Source: UBA5342 sp965662645 (GTDB lineage Bacteria; Bacteroidota; Bacteroidia; Bacteroidales; UBA5342). From it: DNA of 64,000 nt. The stretch covers positions 1-64,000 of the forward strand of contig CBFIII010000002.1 of NCBI GenBank assembly GCA_965662645.1. The letters run 5' to 3'. The notes below the pieces were generated by a model. It did not search any database and was not told the DNA's origin. It worked only from the letters and a program-made list of their open reading frames with translations. Position numbers and translations under genes: made by a program. Of the stretch, positions 60,355 to 64,000 are shown in pieces (positions within the stretch are counted from its first letter, which is position 1; the number at the start of each line of letters is the position of its first letter).

Positions 60355-61902
60355 ATGATGATGAAAAAATATTATATCCTTTCCGTTTTTGTGTCTTTGT
60401 TTGTCTTTGCTTCGGCTCAGACAGCTAATGACGCCTTAGTCTTTGGGCAGCAGTATTCTGGAGGTAGTGCACGCTATATGTCTATGGGGGGTGCTTTTAA
60501 TGCTTTGGGAGGAGATTTTTCCACTTTAAGTGTGAATCCTGCAGGTATTGGGGTTTATCGTAGTAGTGAGTTTAGTTTGACGACTGATTTGCGCTTCAAT
60601 AATACCACTACGGAGATGCGACCTTCTTTATCGTCATCTACTACTCCTATCTCAGATCTTAAGGCTAATCTTAATCTTAATAGTGTGGGGTATGTGATCA
60701 ATTCTCAATTGGGTAATTCTGGTCTTATCTCTTTGAATTTTGGTATTGGCTATAACCGTTTGAAGAATTATCATAAATCTTACAGAGCAGAGGCTTATTC
60801 TTCTCCTTATTCCTTGACTGATGATTGGGCAAGAAGTATAAACGAGAACGGATTAAACAATTCTACAACTGGTGCTTTTGTGGCGGATCAAGCTTATCTT
60901 CTGAATACTGTGCGTGATGGGAATGGTGATATTTTGGATGCCACATCTCCTCTTCTAGAAGGAGGTACTGTGGATTATATGAAAGATGTGGTAGAGGAAG
61001 GTCGTATTAATGAATGGTTATTGTCTTTTGGTGGTAATTATGATAATACTTTATATTTTGGTGCAACTTTTGCTTTTCAAGATATCGATTTAAAGAAAGA
61101 GTATTTTCAATCGGAGACTTTTTTAAGTATTCAGGATGTTAGTAATACTAATTACGATGATTACTTTAACTATTATTCGGAGGAGAAGACTTCTGGGGTT
61201 GGCATACAAGCTAAATTTGGTTTGATCTATCGTCCTACGGATGCTTTACGTCTTGGTTTTGCTGTGCATGCACCATCGTTTACTTTTCTTACTGTAGAAC
61301 AGTATGCTGACATCAATAATAATATGTATTATGTTGATGGTTATGCTGCTGAAGGTCGTGAAGATCTTGATTCTAAAGAATACCGAACAATATCACCTTA
61401 TAAGTTACATTTTAGTGCTGGTTATATTGTAGCTAAACGCTTAGCTTTGGATGCTGAAGTAGATATGGTAGATTATAGTGCTATGCGTATTATGAGTTCT
61501 GATGGTAGGACTAATATTTATTCAGCTACTAATGATGCGATACAAGCGATGTATAAAGTAGCTTATAATACCCGCTTCGGAGCAGAATTTAAGCTTATAC
61601 CTATGTTATCTTTGCGAGCAGGTTTTGCCTATACAGGGTCTCCTTTTGAAGATAATATAGCCCATGATAGCAATAATAACATTTATGATGCTGCTGATTA
61701 TGTGGGTGCTCGTTATGATTATTCTTTAGGTTTTGGTTATCGTACTGGTGATTATTTCTTAGATTTTGCTTATGTGAAGAGTAACCAATCGACTCGTGCT
61801 TTTGTCTTTGATGATGCTATTTCGACTTCTTACAGTGCAGATGAGATGGATTTAAGTCATAGCATAAATAGAATTATGATGACTATAGGGTTTAAGTTTT
61901 AG
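60355..61902 (+). CDS. OmpP1/FadL/TodX-family outer-membrane protein
   Basis: The 515-residue protein has a signal peptide (to about residue 22, ASAQTANDALVFGQQYSGGS) and the family's hallmark SARYMSMGGAFNALGGDFST near 35. SVNPAGIGVYRSSEFSLT and a C-terminal strand rich in Phe (MMTIGFKF) follow. Members transport hydrophobic compounds across the outer membrane. The first three codons are ATG; the precise start is uncertain by six bases. Located after the low-complexity gene with no terminator between. Confidence 0.88.
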   Translation: MMMKKYYILSVFVSLFVFASAQTANDALVFGQQYSGGSARYMSMGGAFNALGGDFSTLSVNPAGIGVYRSSEFSLTTDLRFNNTTTEMRPSLSSSTTPISDLKANLNLNSVGYVINSQLGNSGLISLNFGIGYNRLKNYHKSYRAEAYSSPYSLTDDWARSINENGLNNSTTGAFVADQAYLLNTVRDGNGDILDATSPLLEGGTVDYMKDVVEEGRINEWLLSFGGNYDNTLYFGATFAFQDIDLKKEYFQSETFLSIQDVSNTNYDDYFNYYSEEKTSGVGIQAKFGLIYRPTDALRLGFAVHAPSFTFLTVEQYADINNNMYYVDGYAAEGREDLDSKEYRTISPYKLHFSAGYIVAKRLALDAEVDMVDYSAMRIMSSDGRTNIYSATNDAIQAMYKVAYNTRFGAEFKLIPMLSLRAGFAYTGSPFEDNIAHDSNNNIYDAADYVGARYDYSLGFGYRTGDYFLDFAYVKSNQSTRAFVFDDAISTSYSADEMDLSHSINRIMMTIGFKF

Positions 61903-61945
61903 GTGAACAAAACCTTAATATAAAATTTAATAATACACTACCGCA

Positions 61946-61991
61946 TAAAAAATGCGCCAAAACATTTAGTAACGTATTGACGCATTTTTTT
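61946..61991. terminator. Bidirectional terminator between ompP1-like and nadB
   Basis: AAAAAATGCG...CGCATTTTTTT forms a hairpin with T-runs on both sides, between two convergent genes. Confidence 0.8.
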
Positions 61992-62051
61992 ATATCCACA
62001 GTTACGAATGAATTAAATTCATCATTCACAATTCACCATTCACCACTCATT

Positions 62052-63629
62052 TTATAATTCATTCTTAAAGGGATAGTCAAGGGTATAATGTAAACCTCGG
62101 CTTTCTTTTCGTTCCATGGCTTGTATGATGACCAGATAACCGACATTTATTACGTTTCGTAATTCACAAATTTCTTTTGAGACGATGGAGCGGTCAAAGA
62201 GATTTTCGGTTTCGTGATAGAGTAATTCTAAACGATCAAAAGCACGTTTAAGGCGTAAGTTAGATCTCACAATGCCTACATAGTTCGACATTAATTCGCC
62301 CACTTCTCTTCTACTTTGTGTGATGAGTACTAATTCTTCTGTTAAAGAAGTACCTTCGTCATTCCATTGTGGAATGCGGAGTTGCCATTCATGGGTTTTA
62401 ATTTGATGTACGGCATCTTTTGAGGCGCTTTCTGCATAAACAAGCGCTTCGAGTAAAGAGTTTGATGCTAATCGGTTTGCGCCATGTAGCCCTGTAGATG
62501 AACATTCGCCTATGGCGTAAAGACGGTTGATTGAAGAGCGTCCATTTTCATCTACCTTGATACCTCCACATAAGTAATGGGCAGCAGGTGCCACAGGGAT
62601 GTAGTCTTTGGTAATGTCTATCCCTATTTCTAAACAATGTTTGTAGATATTAGGAAAGTGTTTCTTTGTTTCTTCTGCTTTTTTGTGGGTGACGTCTAAA
62701 TAAACATTGCGTTCACCTCTCATTTTCATCTCACTATCGATAGCACGTGCTACAATATCGCGAGGAGCTAATTCTGCCCTTTCGTCATATTTAAACATGA
62801 AACGTTTTCCGTCTTTTGTGCGTAATAGAGCTCCATAACCGCGGATAGCTTCCGTGATAAGGAACGATGGTGTTGCTTTAGGATTGTAAAGGGCTGTAGG
62901 GTGAAATTGTACAAATTCCATGCCTTCTACAAAACCTTTAGCGCGATATACCATAGCGATTCCATCGCCAGTAGCCACGGTAGGATTGGTTGTGGTTTGG
63001 TAAGTACTTCCAATACCACCTGTGGCCATTGTGGTAATACGTGCAGAGATCACACGTACTTTGTTTGTTCGCAGGTTAAGTACGTAGGCACCATAACATT
63101 CTATGTCCTTGCGGCGGTGTGTGACTTTTTCTCCAAAATGATGTTGTGTGATAATGTCTATAGCAAAAAACTTTTCGAAGAGGGTGATGTTGGCATGTTC
63201 TTTCACTCTTTTTATGAGGGTATCCTCAACTTCGCGTCCCGTATAATCTTTAACATGAAGGATGCGGAATTCGCAATGTCCTCCTTCTTTGTGAAGGTCA
63301 AAACGTTCATTGTCTTCTTCGGACTTGTCAAATTTGACCCCCAATTCAATGAGTTCCTTAATTCTATCTGGTCCTTCTTTTATCACTTTTTCAACCACTT
63401 CCTTGTTGTTGATATCCACACCCGCAATCATTGTGTCTTTGATGTGTTTTTCAAAACTATCGGGAGCATAGGTCACGGATGATATTCCACCTTGAGCAAA
63501 AGATGTTGCTGTATCGGCAAGTTCTCCTTTGGTGACAATACATACGGTGCCATACTCCGCTACTTTTAAAGCATAAGATAGACCCGCTATTCCAGAGCCT
63601 ATAATTAGAAAATCAAATTTGTTCTGCAT
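62052..63629 (-). CDS. nadB: L-aspartate oxidase
   Basis: The 525-residue flavoenzyme oxidises L-aspartate to iminoaspartate, the first step in NAD synthesis. GSGIAGLSYAL near residue 12 is the FAD-binding motif. FAQGGISSVTYAPDSFEKHI near 45, EGGHCEFRILHVKDYTGREV near 124, TGGIGSTYQTTTNPTVATGD near 204 and HPTALYNP near 242 follow the fumarate reductase/NadB fold. It is 7 bp downstream of the partial YjbQ gene. NadA and NadC are not nearby. Confidence 0.95.
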   Translation of the reverse strand: MQNKFDFLIIGSGIAGLSYALKVAEYGTVCIVTKGELADTATSFAQGGISSVTYAPDSFEKHIKDTMIAGVDINNKEVVEKVIKEGPDRIKELIELGVKFDKSEEDNERFDLHKEGGHCEFRILHVKDYTGREVEDTLIKRVKEHANITLFEKFFAIDIITQHHFGEKVTHRRKDIECYGAYVLNLRTNKVRVISARITTMATGGIGSTYQTTTNPTVATGDGIAMVYRAKGFVEGMEFVQFHPTALYNPKATPSFLITEAIRGYGALLRTKDGKRFMFKYDERAELAPRDIVARAIDSEMKMRGERNVYLDVTHKKAEETKKHFPNIYKHCLEIGIDITKDYIPVAPAAHYLCGGIKVDENGRSSINRLYAIGECSSTGLHGANRLASNSLLEALVYAESASKDAVHQIKTHEWQLRIPQWNDEGTSLTEELVLITQSRREVGELMSNYVGIVRSNLRLKRAFDRLELLYHETENLFDRSIVSKEICELRNVINVGYLVIIQAMERKESRGLHYTLDYPFKNEL

Positions 63630-63635
63630 GATATT

Positions 63636-64000
63636 TTATTCTATAATTGTGGCGATAATTTGACGATCGCCTCCATAATTTCTAAATTCACATAAATAAA
63701 TACCTTGCCAAGTGCCCAAATTGAGTTGTCCATTTGTTATCGGAATCGTTAATGAGGTGCCTAGTAGGGCGCTTTTAACGTGTGCAGGCATGTCATCATT
63801 TCCTTCTAAGGTGTGTGTGTAGTAGGATTGATTTTCTGGAACCATTTTATTCATTATGTTTTCCATATCGGTTCTGACCGAAGGATCTGCATTTTCATTA
63901 ATGCTTAGAGCACATGAAGTGTGTTGAATAAAGAGGTTAAGAAGGCCGTTATTAGGGAGTTGTCCTAGTTGTTTGCTGATGTCTAAGGTGATCAGGTGAT
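63636..64000 (-). CDS. YjbQ/UPF0047 family protein (partial, cut by window end)
   Basis: The gene runs off the right edge; only the last 121 codons are present, so its start is outside. The visible part has LLNLFIQHTSCALSINENAD plus PSVRTDME, the HTS/T-x-I-N-E-N-x-D core of the YjbQ family. It ends GTWQGIYLCEFRNYGGDRQI, the usual C-terminus. YjbQ has thiamine-phosphate-synthase-like activity, but its main role is unclear. nadB starts 7 bp after its stop, so the two probably form an operon. Confidence 0.88.
   Translation of the reverse strand, partial: HLITLDISKQLGQLPNNGLLNLFIQHTSCALSINENADPSVRTDMENIMNKMVPENQSYYTHTLEGNDDMPAHVKSALLGTSLTIPITNGQLNLGTWQGIYLCEFRNYGGDRQIIATIIE

Overview
The window is a chromosomal stretch of an AT-rich member of the Bacteroidota, most likely Bacteroidales. 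The evidence is promoters of the TTTG-N19-TAnnTTTG type, weak or absent Shine-Dalgarno sequences, an LTA-synthase-like sulfatase, OmpP1/FadL and LptF/G homologues, and a COG2865-type regulator with short in-frame repeats. No rRNA, CRISPR array or recognisable transposase gene was found.

Region 1 (about 0.5-41 kb) is a surface-polysaccharide (capsule or O-antigen) locus of over 40 genes, all on the + strand and often overlapping by a few bases. It makes nucleotide sugars (a UDP-HexNAc 4-epimerase-like enzyme, gmd, fcl, a CapD/LegB-like 4,6-dehydratase, WecE-like and other DegT aminotransferases, a sugar-1-P nucleotidyltransferase). It builds, flips and polymerises repeat units (several glycosyltransferases, a Wzx-like flippase, a Wzy-like polymerase). 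It decorates them (pyruvyltransferase with an FrhB-like partner, left-handed beta-helix acyltransferases, three ATP-grasp ligases, an asparagine-synthetase-like protein without a Cys nucleophile, four deacetylase-like proteins, a FabH-like ketosynthase with a reductase). An ArnC-like GT2, an EamA/SMR-like small flippase and a GT-C membrane glycosyltransferase could form a three-component periplasmic glycosylation module. No initiating transferase, Wza or Wzc is visible here.

The locus is a mosaic with visible scars: two ends of a DegT aminotransferase about 15 kb apart, a truncated acyltransferase with an intact paralogue 7 kb away, a WecB epimerase with its middle deleted in frame, a decayed membrane-protein frame, a duplicated 65-bp leader before two unrelated genes, a 7-bp tandem repeat inside the LegB-like gene, and repeat DNA inserted in frame in a deacetylase-like gene.

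Region 2 (about 41-54 kb) has sparse minus-strand housekeeping genes (tRNA-Arg, rfbC, an M20 dipeptidase, an AAA_14/DUF4143 ATPase, rarA, mdh) separated by 0.6-2 kb of non-coding DNA. This DNA is packed with interspersed palindromic repeats resembling REP/RAYT-associated elements, two or three other repeat families, a 322-bp tandem array, and AACTTATAAC-like simple tracts abutting gene ends. Many short apparent reading frames here are translations of the repeats and are not genes.

Region 3 (about 54-64 kb) holds envelope and metabolic genes: an outer-membrane beta-barrel candidate with an LTA-synthase-like sulfatase, an LptF/LptG permease, a Gly/Tyr- and Ser/Arg-rich exported protein, an OmpP1/FadL protein, and nadB downstream of a partial YjbQ gene cut by the window end.
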